Shown one piece after another: positions 37,201 to 45,842 of a DNA stretch of 64,000 nt. Position numbers and translations under genes: made by a program. Where the stretch lies: contig JARGNI010000016.1 in the NCBI GenBank assembly GCA_029213195.1, positions 1 through 64,000 on the forward strand. The letters are read 5' to 3'. The first letter of the stretch is position 1. Every line of letters begins with the position of its first letter. Under the pieces are notes generated by a model. The model was given only the letters and a program-made list of their open reading frames with translations, made no database searches and was not told the DNA's origin. This DNA comes from Verrucomicrobiales bacterium. Lineage in GTDB: Bacteria > Verrucomicrobiota > Verrucomicrobiia > Verrucomicrobiales > DEV007.

Positions 37201-37564
37201 CGTCGACTCGGGTCTTCACATCGTCCATGACGTTGCGGACTTCGAATCCGTTGGCGACTTCCACCGTCACTACACCGATGTTCTGATTCGCGACCGATTT
37301 CATCCGATCGATGCCCTCGATATCCTGGATCGCTTCCTCGATAGGGATGATGATCCCTTTTTCCACTTCATCCGGAGTGGCGTTGGGATACGCGACGGAA
37401 ACGTTGACGGAGTTGATCGAAGTCTCCGGAAAGATCTCTTTTTTGATCGTGGGCCACGTGCCCACGCCCAGCACGACGATGACCACCATCAGGAAGTTTG
37501 CCGCGACATGGTTGCGACTGAACCAATAGATGATTCCCGATTCTTTATGGAGGTCTTCGCTCAC
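34268..37564 (-). CDS. RND family efflux transporter, inner-membrane pump
   Basis: Proton-driven pump of 1098 residues in the AcrB/HAE1-like class. The N-terminal helix is near 15-35 (NHVAANFLMVVIVVLGVGTW), followed by porter domain sequence, then helix bundles near 340-480 with LGIVVDDAIVVGESVYSRMRKGEHPRLAA and near 930-1080 with GVVVNDSLVLVDYVN. A GTG start overlaps the stop of the membrane fusion protein gene by four bases. It is the last gene of a tripartite efflux operon; cargo is unknown, but the TetR-like first gene suggests inducible drug or toxin export. Confidence 0.93.
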   Translation of the reverse strand: MSEDLHKESGIIYWFSRNHVAANFLMVVIVVLGVGTWPTIKKEIFPETSINSVNVSVAYPNATPDEVEKGIIIPIEEAIQDIEGIDRMKSVANQNIGVVTVEVANGFEVRNVMDDVKTRVDAIQNIAEEAEEPLLEELLIKAQVLSIAVSAETDEATLRAIAEKVRTGLLTYNGGSSSITQAVIAGARDYEISIEVSEETLRQYGISFDSVAMAVRKASLDLPGGSVRTRAGEVLLRTERRRYNQEDFRDIPVITRPDGSTVVLAEIAQIRDGFEEDRIDAQFDNTPAILINVFRIGNEDTIKIADTVKKFIDEEASSLVPEGVTLAIWKDDSVYLSGRLKLLAKNGIFGLLLVALVLTLFLRPSLALLVSIGIPVSFAGAITLMPYTGISINMISLFAFILVLGIVVDDAIVVGESVYSRMRKGEHPRLAAPRGTREVGIVVTFGVITTAMAFTPMLGLSGVSGKIWPNIPLIVIPTLIFSLFQSKLILPSHLALLKSASEQGEPGPILRFQHIFARGLEKFVDRFYRPVLKKALEFRYVVLAGFVALLIITVGTIASGWIKFVFFPEVETDVVNAKVKMAQGVSFERTEEVIRLIESKASVLEEELGGDPLIRHKLASVGTQPLLQGMEGSGGQPKGTNIGEVTLELVPSIERKYTGEDIVSKWRELVGPVPGTVELIFAAESASGGNAIDLEMVGDDFEQLRAATDEAKAALRAFTGLIDLSDSDIEGKRELKLDLLPSGKSLGLRLEDVARQVRQGFYGDEIQRLQRGKDEVKVFVRYPRDERTSLADLENMKIRLPDGSEVPFSEVASAEFGRSNATIQRTDQQRAIRITADVDKALGANATEIVRSLTAGARAENTGQLWRRNVINWFREKAGKPPLPEIEKGALVRIQEKYPGVRYSFEGEQKDQKQSMTEMGQKALLALLGMYVLMAIPLRSYVQPMIVMSVIPFGLVGAIVGHLLLGFNFSIMSMCGIVALAGVVVNDSLVLVDYVNRHVKAGLSIHEAAWEAGAARFRPIILTSLTTFAGLTPMLLETDVQARFLIPMAVSLSYGILFATLITLILIPCLYLMLEDFSNRFNLKWITRSHEKDHSGEE

Positions 37565-38784
37565 GGCTCGGTGCTGGCTGCAGTGTTGGGAGAAACTTCC
37601 TCTTCGTCTTCACGAAGGGGGGAGGGTACGAGATCCGGTTCTACTTGCATGCCACGAACGAGATCCGGCATCTCGGTCAGGCTGACTCGATCCTCTTCAT
37701 TGAAGCTGCTCGCGTCTACGTAGACGGCATCTCCCTCGCGTCGGATCACGGTGACATCACGAAACTGGATCTTGTTGTCGGGATCGACGACGACCACGGT
37801 GTCGAGATCACGGAAGGCCTGGAAGGGGATGGCGGCCAGGTTTCTCTGGCTGCGACCTGCGATGGCCGCTTTGACGAAGAGGCCGGGTCGGAGTTCGACG
37901 CCTTCCTCTTCGCTGGAGTCTTCCACCTCGACGACGATGAAAAGAGATCGGGTTGCGCGATCGATTTCGCCCTCGCTACGAATGATCTTCGCCTCCCAGG
38001 TGCGGGTCTTGCCCCCTGCCGTAGCCGAGATCTGGACTTTGCCGGTGGGTGCTCCGTTTTCGGTTGTTTCCAAAAACCGTGACTCGTCGATCGAGAGCGG
38101 GAGCCGAACCTCGTAGGGGGCGGTGGCATAGATCTCGGCAACGGGAGATCCCGGGGTGAGGTAGTTGCCGACTTCGGTCATGGTCGAGGCGACGATGGCT
38201 TCGTAGGGGGGGCGAATCTTGGTGCGGGCGAGGTCGGCTTCCGCCTGCGCAAGAGCGGCTTGGGCGGAGTCGCGACGGGCTCTGGCGCTCTTCAGTTGAG
38301 GGAGCCTTTGCACGAGGGCCGGGGGATCGCCGCTCCGGCCGAGTTTTTTCCAATCCGATTTCGCCTGCTCGGCGCGTGCTTCCTCGGTCGCGAGGGCGGA
38401 CTCGGCGTCGGCGAGGGCGGACTTCGCCTGCTCGATCGCGGCGAGGTAGTTGGTGGGATCGATTTCGACGAGAGGTTGGATGTCGGTGGCTTCGGGGAGC
38501 CCTTTGCCAACGAGCATTCCAGCTTCGAAGTTTTCCGAGACCCGGAGGACCCGTCCAGCGACTTCGGCCGCGATGCGGCTTCGCTTGTCGGGCTCGATGA
38601 TTCCCTGCGAAGGAATCGTGAAGGCATGCGAGGCGGGTGAGATCGCCATCACTTTCATGACGGGAATGTTCTCGGCGTTGTCCTTTTTCTCTGCTTCAGG
38701 ACGTGTGATCCAGAGCAGGGCGGTGACTCCGACTCCGGCGAGGAGGATACCGAGTCCGAGAAGTATTTTGAGAAATCGTTTCAT
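37561..38784 (-). CDS. RND efflux periplasmic adaptor (membrane fusion protein)
   Basis: Protein of 407 residues with an N-terminal membrane anchor (about 5-27). The HlyD/AcrA-like layout is visible: SQGIIEPDKRSRIAAEVAGRVLRVSENFEAGMLV (lipoyl half-motif), an alpha-helical hairpin rich in Ala, Glu and Gln (about 115-195), RTKIRPPYEAIVASTMTEVGNYLTPGSPV (second lipoyl half), then beta-barrel and membrane-proximal domains. It bridges the inner pump to the outer-membrane channel. Start and stop each overlap the neighbouring genes by four bases, so the three genes are translated as a coupled unit. Confidence 0.93.
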   Translation of the reverse strand: MKRFLKILLGLGILLAGVGVTALLWITRPEAEKKDNAENIPVMKVMAISPASHAFTIPSQGIIEPDKRSRIAAEVAGRVLRVSENFEAGMLVGKGLPEATDIQPLVEIDPTNYLAAIEQAKSALADAESALATEEARAEQAKSDWKKLGRSGDPPALVQRLPQLKSARARRDSAQAALAQAEADLARTKIRPPYEAIVASTMTEVGNYLTPGSPVAEIYATAPYEVRLPLSIDESRFLETTENGAPTGKVQISATAGGKTRTWEAKIIRSEGEIDRATRSLFIVVEVEDSSEEEGVELRPGLFVKAAIAGRSQRNLAAIPFQAFRDLDTVVVVDPDNKIQFRDVTVIRREGDAVYVDASSFNEEDRVSLTEMPDLVRGMQVEPDLVPSPLREDEEEVSPNTAASTEP

Positions 38785-40949
38785 GTCGAGGGCGCGGTTT
38801 CCGGATCCGCTTGTTTGGCAGTGGGGCAGGGGAAAGGCTTGAAGCTGCCTCCCAATGCGAGGTAGAGATCGACTCGGTTCTGGAGGCGGAGTCGGCGAAC
38901 GGCGAGGAGTTGCGACTGATTTGTAAACTGGCGGCGCTGGGCACTGAGAACGGTGAGGATGTCTCCTGTGCCTTTCGAAAACTCTTCCCGAGAACGAGTG
39001 TAGGCGGACTCGGTGAGTCGGACTGCCTTGATGAGGGCGCCGACTCGCTGGTTGTAGAATTCTTCGGCGGCAAGGGCGTTCTCGACTTCTCCGAAAGCGG
39101 TCAGGGCGAGTTGTTCGAACTCGGCGACCGCGAGTTCCAATTCCGCGTCTCGTCGAGAGACATTGGCCCGCAATCGGCCTCCCTGGAGAATGGGCTGGGC
39201 CAGGTTTCCAGCGATGCTCCAGACACTGAAGGTGCCGTCGAGAAGTTGGCTGATATCGTCACTCGCGGTCCCGAAGCTACTCGTCAATCCGATGCTGGGG
39301 AGCAGCGCTCGCTTTGCTTCGAAGATGCGCTCGTCGGCCGCGGCGAGCCGTCTTTCGGAGGCGGTCAGGTCAGGGCGTCGATCGAGAAGTGTAGCGGGAA
39401 GGTCGGCTGGAATGGTACCTGGGTAGGACGGGAGGCGGGCTTTCTTTCCCGCCTGCCCAGCCGGGTATTGTCCCGCGAGGATCTCCAGCTGTCGGGAGGT
39501 CCTCTGGGCGACCTCCAGTTGGGATTGGAGGTTGTCTCGCGCCAACTCGATATCAGCCTTGGCGAGAAGAAGTTCGGAGGCGAAGTTCCGTCCGTTCTCT
39601 TCCACGCCGGCTTCAAAGCGTTCTTCGAGGAGTGCTTCGGTTTCGGAGAAGGTCCGAATCGTAGACTGGGTCAAGGCAACCTGCTCTTTGGCCTCGGCCA
39701 TGGCGAACCAGGCTTTCGCGGCCTGCCCGGCGATGGAGAGTTCTGCGGTGGCACGATCGTATTGGGAAGCCTCGAGGTCGGCCACGGAGGCTTTCCGAGC
39801 GGCGCGAATTTTCCCCCAGAGGTCGATTTCCCAGCTCATGTTGAGAGAAAGGCCGAACTGGTTGATCCGGTTTGAGAGGACCCCTCCGCCTCCGGCACCA
39901 GGAATCGGGAGTCCGATGAAGTTCTGCAGACTCCGTTGTGAGGAGAAGTCGCCCGAGATCTGGGGATAGAGGTCGGCGCCGACGATGCGGGCATTGGCCT
40001 GCGCGATCTTGATGCGAGCTTCCGCCGCCTTGAGATCCTTGTTTCTTTCGACGACGGCTTCGACAAAGGATGCGAGGGATTCACTCTGGAAGGATTCCAC
40101 CCAGTGAAAATCCGGGCAGCTCGTTGGACGGTAGGTGTCGCCCGCGATCCAGTGGGGAGGAGTCGAGACCGAGGCGTGGTGAGATGCGTTCTCCGGGGAA
40201 AGCGATTTGCAGGAGGGGAGCAGGAAGAGGGCAGCGAGACCGGCAATGATGGGTGCGGGTTTCCTGCCTGGTTTCTTCGCCTCGGAGTTTTTCGACAAGG
40301 TCTTTTCTCCCCCCCGAAGTCCGGCCGCAGTGAACTCGATCAACCGAGAGAGGATTTCTTCCGGATCCGGAGCTCCGATGCGACCATCCGAGAACATCGC
40401 AACTCGATCTCCGTGCGTGAGTGCATAGATCATCGTGCCTACCGAGAAGTGCATTCGCCAGAAGAGGTCGGCTTCGTCGACATGGGGAAGCGATTCCTTC
40501 ACCGCGCCCATGAAGCGGGCGATCATCTCCCGAAACAGGGAGATGAGGGTTTCAGAGAAATTCTGGGTGGGTTCGGCGAGACATCGTCCGGCGAGTTTCA
40601 AATAGACCGAGGACTGGTGCGACGAGGCCTGGATTTGCCCGACGACGGGGCGGTGGAGACATTCGAGAATGTCTTCGATGGGGATGGGGTCTTCTCCGTA
40701 GCGTTCCTCGACTTCTTCAAGGAGGCGGAGTCGTTCTCGATTGATGGGCGAGATCACCCTCGTGAGCACTTCGGTGATGAGCGCCTCCTTCGAGCCGAAA
40801 TGATAGTTCACCGCTGCCGTGTTCACCCCGGCTTCGCGAGTGATCCGGCGCAGGGATACATCACGGAATCCATGATCTGAAAACAGCGATTCCGCCGTAT
40901 CCAGTATCTGGAGCTTGGTCTTCTTCTCTTGAGAATCTTTCCCCGACAT
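38781..40949 (-). CDS. TetR-type regulator joined in frame to a NodT-like outer-membrane efflux lipoprotein
   Basis: One open frame of 722 residues. Residues 1-217 are a complete TetR-family regulator: helix-turn-helix ITREAGVNTAAVNYHFGSKEALI at about 36-58 and a CecR/DUF1956-like ligand domain. Without a stop codon the frame continues into a lipoprotein signal (K-K-P-G-R-K, hydrophobic segment, lipobox L-P-S-C at about 245) and an outer-membrane efflux protein with NodT hallmarks such as MSWEIDLWGKIRAARKAS and LLDRRPDLTASERRL. An in-frame TTG at 40298, preceded by a GGGGGAG ribosome-binding-like site eight bases away, could start the lipoprotein separately. A true fusion is the alternative, but it would have to place a DNA-binding domain ahead of a secretion signal. 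Confidence 0.85.
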   Translation of the reverse strand: MSGKDSQEKKTKLQILDTAESLFSDHGFRDVSLRRITREAGVNTAAVNYHFGSKEALITEVLTRVISPINRERLRLLEEVEERYGEDPIPIEDILECLHRPVVGQIQASSHQSSVYLKLAGRCLAEPTQNFSETLISLFREMIARFMGAVKESLPHVDEADLFWRMHFSVGTMIYALTHGDRVAMFSDGRIGAPDPEEILSRLIEFTAAGLRGGEKTLSKNSEAKKPGRKPAPIIAGLAALFLLPSCKSLSPENASHHASVSTPPHWIAGDTYRPTSCPDFHWVESFQSESLASFVEAVVERNKDLKAAEARIKIAQANARIVGADLYPQISGDFSSQRSLQNFIGLPIPGAGGGGVLSNRINQFGLSLNMSWEIDLWGKIRAARKASVADLEASQYDRATAELSIAGQAAKAWFAMAEAKEQVALTQSTIRTFSETEALLEERFEAGVEENGRNFASELLLAKADIELARDNLQSQLEVAQRTSRQLEILAGQYPAGQAGKKARLPSYPGTIPADLPATLLDRRPDLTASERRLAAADERIFEAKRALLPSIGLTSSFGTASDDISQLLDGTFSVWSIAGNLAQPILQGGRLRANVSRRDAELELAVAEFEQLALTAFGEVENALAAEEFYNQRVGALIKAVRLTESAYTRSREEFSKGTGDILTVLSAQRRQFTNQSQLLAVRRLRLQNRVDLYLALGGSFKPFPCPTAKQADPETAPST

Positions 40950-41087
40950 GGCCTGCTTCTATGTTCGTGTTACGAACAAACGTTTCAAACAGTTGTTTGA
41001 AATTGGCAAGCAAAATCTTGAGAGGTCGAGTTCTCAAGCGGACCCAGGACGAGTCGGCAGGGCGAGAGGTAGAGGGGATTTGGCCCG

Positions 41088-42005
41088 CTACGGTCGGACC
41101 GTCTCGGTCTTGGGAGGCTCGATATTCATGATCCGGTCGTGGATCTTGAGGATCTCCTTCGACTTGGCGAAGAACTGCGTCACCGATTCCGCGCTGGTTT
41201 CGTTCGAGTCGATGACGGATTCCAATTCGGCCAGGTATTGATTGATATCGAGGGAAACGGAAGACATCTGCCGCTGGGCGTTGGAGTAAGCCTTGTCGAC
41301 CGCGACGGTCGCCTCCTCGAGGGCGGTGCGTTTGCCTTGGGATTCGAAAAACTCGGCGCGTTCCTGCTGGAACTTCCGGTTCTGAAAAATCCGGTAGGCG
41401 AGTGGCTTGGTCTCCGTGGGGTCATCAGTTTCGTCCGGGAGAAGAGCCAACTGTTGACTGAAATAACGATTCAACTCGCGGAACTCGTTGAGAGGCTTCT
41501 TGTATTGCTCGTGGAGAAAGACCAGGCCATTGACGACGTTGGTAAGGCGATCGGCCTCGGCTTGATCGATTTCCTGGCCATCGCGAAGACGAGTTTCGAT
41601 GTCGCCGATGTAGGAGAGCGTCGACTTGCTGTCGTAAACAATCTCGTTCATCTGCGCGTAGGTGCGCTCGAGTTGGTCTTTCTGCCGCTCCTTGAGATTC
41701 TCGATCTGGGCCGCCCACTCTTCCCGCATACGATCCGTTTCCGCCTGCTTGTCTGCGAGCAGGGAGGAAAGCTCCGCATTCTTATTCTCCAGGGAACTGA
41801 TCTGCTGGGTGACCGTATCCATCTGCCGGCTGAGCGCGAGCGTTTTCGCGGATTCCTTGCTCCAGAGTTGGCCAAAATAGTAGGCGCCCCCGCCCGCGAC
41901 GACGAGAAGCAGGAGGAGGATGATGATCACAATAGTCTTGCCGGGGCTCGACTTGCCATAGCCATATTCTTCCAAGGCCTTATCGGGATCGTATTCTTCA
42001 CTCAT
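41088..42005 (-). CDS. Membrane-anchored coiled-coil protein
   Basis: Protein of 305 residues that I cannot name. A short acidic cytoplasmic N-terminus (MSEEYDPDKALEEYGYG) precedes a single transmembrane helix at about 24-46. A long predicted coiled coil (about 50-130, rich in Glu, Gln, Lys, Leu heptads) and a helical domain follow to the C-terminus. The layout suggests a periplasmic scaffold or adaptor. It is divergent from the TPR-AAA gene, with about 190 bases between the two starts. Confidence 0.7.
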   Translation of the reverse strand: MSEEYDPDKALEEYGYGKSSPGKTIVIIILLLLLVVAGGGAYYFGQLWSKESAKTLALSRQMDTVTQQISSLENKNAELSSLLADKQAETDRMREEWAAQIENLKERQKDQLERTYAQMNEIVYDSKSTLSYIGDIETRLRDGQEIDQAEADRLTNVVNGLVFLHEQYKKPLNEFRELNRYFSQQLALLPDETDDPTETKPLAYRIFQNRKFQQERAEFFESQGKRTALEEATVAVDKAYSNAQRQMSSVSLDINQYLAELESVIDSNETSAESVTQFFAKSKEILKIHDRIMNIEPPKTETVRP

Positions 42006-42195
42006 TGGGTACTACAGTAGATTGGATTTGCGAGATTTCCACGTAAGTGGAGAAAATTGCCGCACCAGGGATACGGAGACCTCGTCGGTTTTCTTTCATT
42101 TCGAGCAGGTCGCGAGTGGACCCGGTAGATTTTCGATCCACGCTTGCGTCGAGAGGCGAGATCGCTTTTGATACGGACGTAGAGTTGATTGATCT

Positions 42196-43596
42196 ATGGC
42201 CGATATTTCCTCCCTCAAAGAAGCGCTGTCGGCGTCCCCTGACAATCTCCCGCTTCTTCTCCTGCTCGGGCAGGCCTATCTCGAGGACTTGCAGCTCTCC
42301 GAGGCTAAAGAGACTTTCGAACGAGCACTTTCTCTTCATCCAGGGAATCCGGTGGCTAGAACCCAGATTGCGCAGATCCTCGATCTCGAGGGGAAGTCTT
42401 CCGAGGCGATCCTGCGGCTCGACCAACTCGCTGTGGATCATCCCGAGTTTGCTCCCGCCTGGATTCTGAGATCCAAGTTTGCCCTCAATGAAGGGGAAGC
42501 TTCCGTAGCGCGAGACTGCTATGAACGCGCCATTTCCATCGATGCCACGCTCGCCGATCCAGAGCTCCTCAAGCGCATTCGCGAGGCGGGGGGAGGCAGT
42601 CGCGGACGAGGGAGGACTGCTGCCAGTCATCTCTCCCAGGAAGCCGTGAACGATGATGGCTATGGCTCGGATTTCGAAGACGATGATTTTGAGAGCGATC
42701 CATTCGAGGAGGTGACGGATGGGCTCGAGTTCGAGGAAAACTCCGAGATCGACTTCGATCACGCTGGGGGGATGGAATCGGTGAAGGAGGATATCCGGAT
42801 GAAAATTCTCTACCCGATGGAGAATCCGGAACTCTTCGAAGCCTACGGGAAAAAGGCCGGTGGTGGCGTGCTGCTCTATGGTCCTCCGGGATGCGGGAAA
42901 ACGCTGATCAGTCGAGCCACTGCAGGAGAGATCGATGCAAAGTTTCTCAACGTCGGTTTGCACCAGATTCTCGATATGTGGATCGGAAAGTCCGAGGAGA
43001 AACTCCACGAGATTTTTGAGATGGCGCGCAAGAATGCTCCTTCTGTTCTCTTTTTTGATGAGGTGGACGCACTTGCGGCCGACCGAAAAGACATGCGGAG
43101 TTCTGCGGGGCGAACCTTGATCAACCAGTTTCTCTCCGAGCTCGATCGCGATTCGGCAAAGAACGATGGGGTTCTTGTTCTCGGTGCCACCAACGCTCCC
43201 TGGCATCTCGATTCCGCTTTCCTGCGCCCCGGGCGATTCGACCGGTTGGTCTTTGTTCCTCCACCGGACCTGGAGGCACGGGCCGAGATCATTCGCATCG
43301 TAGCCGACGGGAAACCGATTGGCGGATTGGATCCCCTCGCGTTGGCGAAACGTCTCGAAGGGTTTTCAGGGGCCGACATCAAGGCCATCTTCGACCAGGC
43401 TATCGAGGCTTCGTTGGGGAAAGCGATGAAAACCGGAAAGATCGTGCCGATCACCCAGAAACAACTCCTGAAATCTGCCAAGGGAGTGCAGCCGAGCACG
43501 AAGAAGTGGTTCGAGAGCGCGAGGAACTATGCCCTCTACGCGAATCAGAGTGGCTTCTATGACCCCATCCTGAAATATCTCGGGATCGAGAAGTAG
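42196..43596 (+). CDS. AAA+ ATPase with N-terminal TPR domain
   Basis: Protein of 466 residues. Residues 1-125 form TPR-like helical repeats (SSLKEALSASPDNLPLLLLLGQAYLEDLQ onward). An acidic, disordered linker (about 150-190) leads into a Cdc48/FtsH-type AAA module: Walker A GPPGCGKT at 229-236, Walker B VLFFDEVDA at 284-292, sensor-1 VLVLGATNAP and arginine-finger region FLRPGRFDRLVFVPPP. No protease or metal site follows, so a remodelling ATPase is expected. The next gene, another TPR protein, starts 28 bases later on the same strand, suggesting they work together. Confidence 0.88.
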   Translation: MADISSLKEALSASPDNLPLLLLLGQAYLEDLQLSEAKETFERALSLHPGNPVARTQIAQILDLEGKSSEAILRLDQLAVDHPEFAPAWILRSKFALNEGEASVARDCYERAISIDATLADPELLKRIREAGGGSRGRGRTAASHLSQEAVNDDGYGSDFEDDDFESDPFEEVTDGLEFEENSEIDFDHAGGMESVKEDIRMKILYPMENPELFEAYGKKAGGGVLLYGPPGCGKTLISRATAGEIDAKFLNVGLHQILDMWIGKSEEKLHEIFEMARKNAPSVLFFDEVDALAADRKDMRSSAGRTLINQFLSELDRDSAKNDGVLVLGATNAPWHLDSAFLRPGRFDRLVFVPPPDLEARAEIIRIVADGKPIGGLDPLALAKRLEGFSGADIKAIFDQAIEASLGKAMKTGKIVPITQKQLLKSAKGVQPSTKKWFESARNYALYANQSGFYDPILKYLGIEK

Positions 43597-43624
43597 CGGG
43601 GTTCGAGGAGCCGTTTCCTGAGGG

Positions 43625-44902
43625 ATGAGTGAATTGGCACACGGTTTGTTGCTGCAAGAGCAGGGGAGATTGGAAGAGGCCGAGGCCTGTTTCCAGCAAG
43701 TCCTGATGCAGGAGCCGGAAAACGATTTCGTCTACGGTCGTCTCGCTCTCTGCCAGCTCAACCAGGAAGGGAAGAAGAAGGCGTCCCTGAGATCGGTCGA
43801 AGAGGCGATTCGAATCCGACCCGATGGAAGTTTTTACCATGCCCTCAAATCCCTGGTCCTCGCCGATCTGTGCAAAGGAAAAGAAAGCCTGGTGTCCGCC
43901 GATACCGCCCTTGCCCTGGCACCAGAAGACGGATTTGTCCTCGCGGCGAAGGCGAATGCGTTCTGTTCGCTCCAGCGGTGGGCAGAGGGAGAAGAATGGA
44001 GTCGCAAGGCACTCACGGCGGATGGCGAACACCCCATGGCGACAAACCTGCTGGCTCACTGCCTGCGGATGCAGGGCAAGGGGGAAGAGAACCGGGAAGC
44101 CGTCGGGCGTCTTCTCGCGGCCGATCCGGAAAGCATCCTGGCCCATGTCAACGCTGGATGGAGTGCATTGCAACACGGGGAGCAGGAACAGGCGGAATCC
44201 CACTTTCGCGAAGCACTACGGATCGACCCGGAGCTGGACATGGCTCGCGAGGGTTTGATCGAGTCCTTCCGAGCGCGGTCCATCTTTTATCGAGCCTACC
44301 TCTCGTATGTTTTTTTTCTCCAGCGATTCACCCAGGGGCGAAAATGGATGATCCTGATTGGGATCATCGTGATCTACCAAGTGAGCTGGCGCTTGCTGGA
44401 GCGAGTCCACCCCATGGCCGCGGTCGGGGTCGGGCTTCTCTTTCTCACCCTGGTGATGTGGATCTGGCTCGCTCCGGGGGTGGGGAATTTCCTGATCCTG
44501 ATGGATCGTTCCGCCCGTCTCGCGCTGCGGCCAAGAGAAAAAGGGCAGGGGATCGCCGTAGGAGGAGCGGTGGTAGTGGGGCTTGTCCTCGTAACCGTCG
44601 GGGTCTTCGCCGAGATCCTCCCTGCGATTTTCTCGGGCGGCTGCCTGATCGCTTCCGCCGTTCCTGCGTCGCTTTCCTGGGGGAACGAGTCGAGAGCGGG
44701 TCGACGAGTCTTTGGCAGCATCACTGGGGTGCTCTATGGCCTCGCGGTGATTCTTCCCCTGCTCCTGATGGGGCAGAAAGTGACAAGCGAGGATGACTTG
44801 CCTCCGTTGGTTGCTCCGATTTCCCTCTTTGGTCTGCTTCTCGTAGTGGCTTCTACCTGGCTGGGGAATCTGCAATCGCTGCGAACTCCTACCGAAGAGT
44901 GA
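43625..44902 (+). CDS. TPR-repeat membrane protein
   Basis: Protein of 425 residues with tetratricopeptide-like repeats over about residues 1-215 (for example LAHGLLLQEQGRLEEAEACFQQVLMQEPEN and NAGWSALQHGEQEQAESHFREALRIDPE). Five or six hydrophobic helices follow between about 240 and 420. Family unknown. It appears to form an operon with the TPR-AAA ATPase upstream, implying a membrane-linked complex. Nothing in the sequence indicates a substrate. Confidence 0.78.
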   Translation: MSELAHGLLLQEQGRLEEAEACFQQVLMQEPENDFVYGRLALCQLNQEGKKKASLRSVEEAIRIRPDGSFYHALKSLVLADLCKGKESLVSADTALALAPEDGFVLAAKANAFCSLQRWAEGEEWSRKALTADGEHPMATNLLAHCLRMQGKGEENREAVGRLLAADPESILAHVNAGWSALQHGEQEQAESHFREALRIDPELDMAREGLIESFRARSIFYRAYLSYVFFLQRFTQGRKWMILIGIIVIYQVSWRLLERVHPMAAVGVGLLFLTLVMWIWLAPGVGNFLILMDRSARLALRPREKGQGIAVGGAVVVGLVLVTVGVFAEILPAIFSGGCLIASAVPASLSWGNESRAGRRVFGSITGVLYGLAVILPLLLMGQKVTSEDDLPPLVAPISLFGLLLVVASTWLGNLQSLRTPTEE

Positions 44903-44955
44903 GTGAGAGAAGGGGAGATTTCGATTCGCAAGAATCGAGAAATGAGGGCACAAAA

Positions 44956-44978
44956 AACGGCGAGGGTTGCTCGCCGTT
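44956..44978 (-). terminator. Rho-independent terminator of rplS
   Basis: AACGGCGAG at 44956-44964 pairs with CTCGCCGTT at 44970-44978 around a 5-base loop. On the minus strand the hairpin is followed directly by a run of T (the A-run at 44952-44957). It lies 26 bases past the rplS stop. The other strand has no T-run, so it acts mainly leftward. Confidence 0.85.
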
Positions 44979-45004
44979 CTTCAAAAGTCGGGAGGGAATT
45001 TCCC

Positions 45005-45352
45005 TTACTTGGCGCGCTCCTTGAGGTTGGTCGCTGCCTTACCGACACGGTTGCGGAGGTAATTGAGCTTGGCCCGGCGCACCTTGCCGCGTTTGAGGAC
45101 TTCCACTTTGGCGACCTTGGGGGAGTGAACCTGGAAAACACGCTCAACCCCTTCGCCGTTGGAGATCTTGCGAACCGTGAAGGCCGCATTGATACCACCA
45201 CCGCGGCGTCCGATGACAATTCCCTTGAAGATCTGGATACGCTCTTTACCACCCTCCACAACGCGAGAGTGCACATTGACGGTATCTCCCTGAGAGAACT
45301 CGGGAACGTCTTCTTTCATTTGCTCGCGCTCGATTTTATCAATCACGTTCAT
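45005..45352 (-). CDS. rplS: 50S ribosomal protein L19
   Basis: Protein of 115 residues, typical length for L19. Recognisable segments are [57 protein letters not shown] and [16 protein letters not shown]. It sits at the 30S-50S interface in the ribosome. The gene stands alone, without rpsP-rimM-trmD, between a TPR membrane protein and tRNA-Asp, and is followed by a strong terminator. The 200 bases upstream contain its promoter, which I cannot place by eye. Confidence 0.98.
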   Translation of the reverse strand: MNVIDKIEREQMKEDVPEFSQGDTVNVHSRVVEGGKERIQIFKGIVIGRRGGGINAAFTVRKISNGEGVERVFQVHSPKVAKVEVLKRGKVRRAKLNYLRNRVGKAATNLKERAK

Positions 45353-45552
45353 GGAATCAAAAGGTAGGGTAAAAATGGCTGAATCGCCGCTTCCGTAGGG
45401 CCGTCCTTGGAAGGGCGGGAACCTTTACCTAGAATATCGTGGAAAGCAACGGATTTCCCGAATATTTTTTGTTGCGCGTTCTGAATTTCGCGCCTAGAAT
45501 CCCGCTCCCTAACCAAAGGGGGGAGTGACTCTGACATTCCCACCTATACCGT

Positions 45553-45644
<92 letters not shown>

Positions 45645-45655
45645 GGCTCCACGGG

Positions 45656-45709
45656 TCTCCACCAAAGGTTGGGGACTGTTCTATTTTTAACCGCACTCCG
45701 CGATGACTC
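45656..45709 (+). repeat. Imperfect direct repeat, copy A
   Basis: This 54-base non-coding stretch aligns without gaps to 47603-47656 at 40 of 54 positions, by hand count. Identical blocks include GCACTC, GCGAT and CCAAAG. The two copies flank the sulfatase gene in the same orientation. Origin unknown. Confidence 0.5.
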
Positions 45710-45842
45710 TCAAGCGGTAGTTGTTGAGGGATAGCCGATGAATCCCAAGCGGTGCAAAAACTCAAGATCTGACTATCGCCCCCTTTGCTATGGGGATTTT
45801 CAGTAAGTAAATTCGCTGTTTTCTCCTCGGAATCCGGAACAC

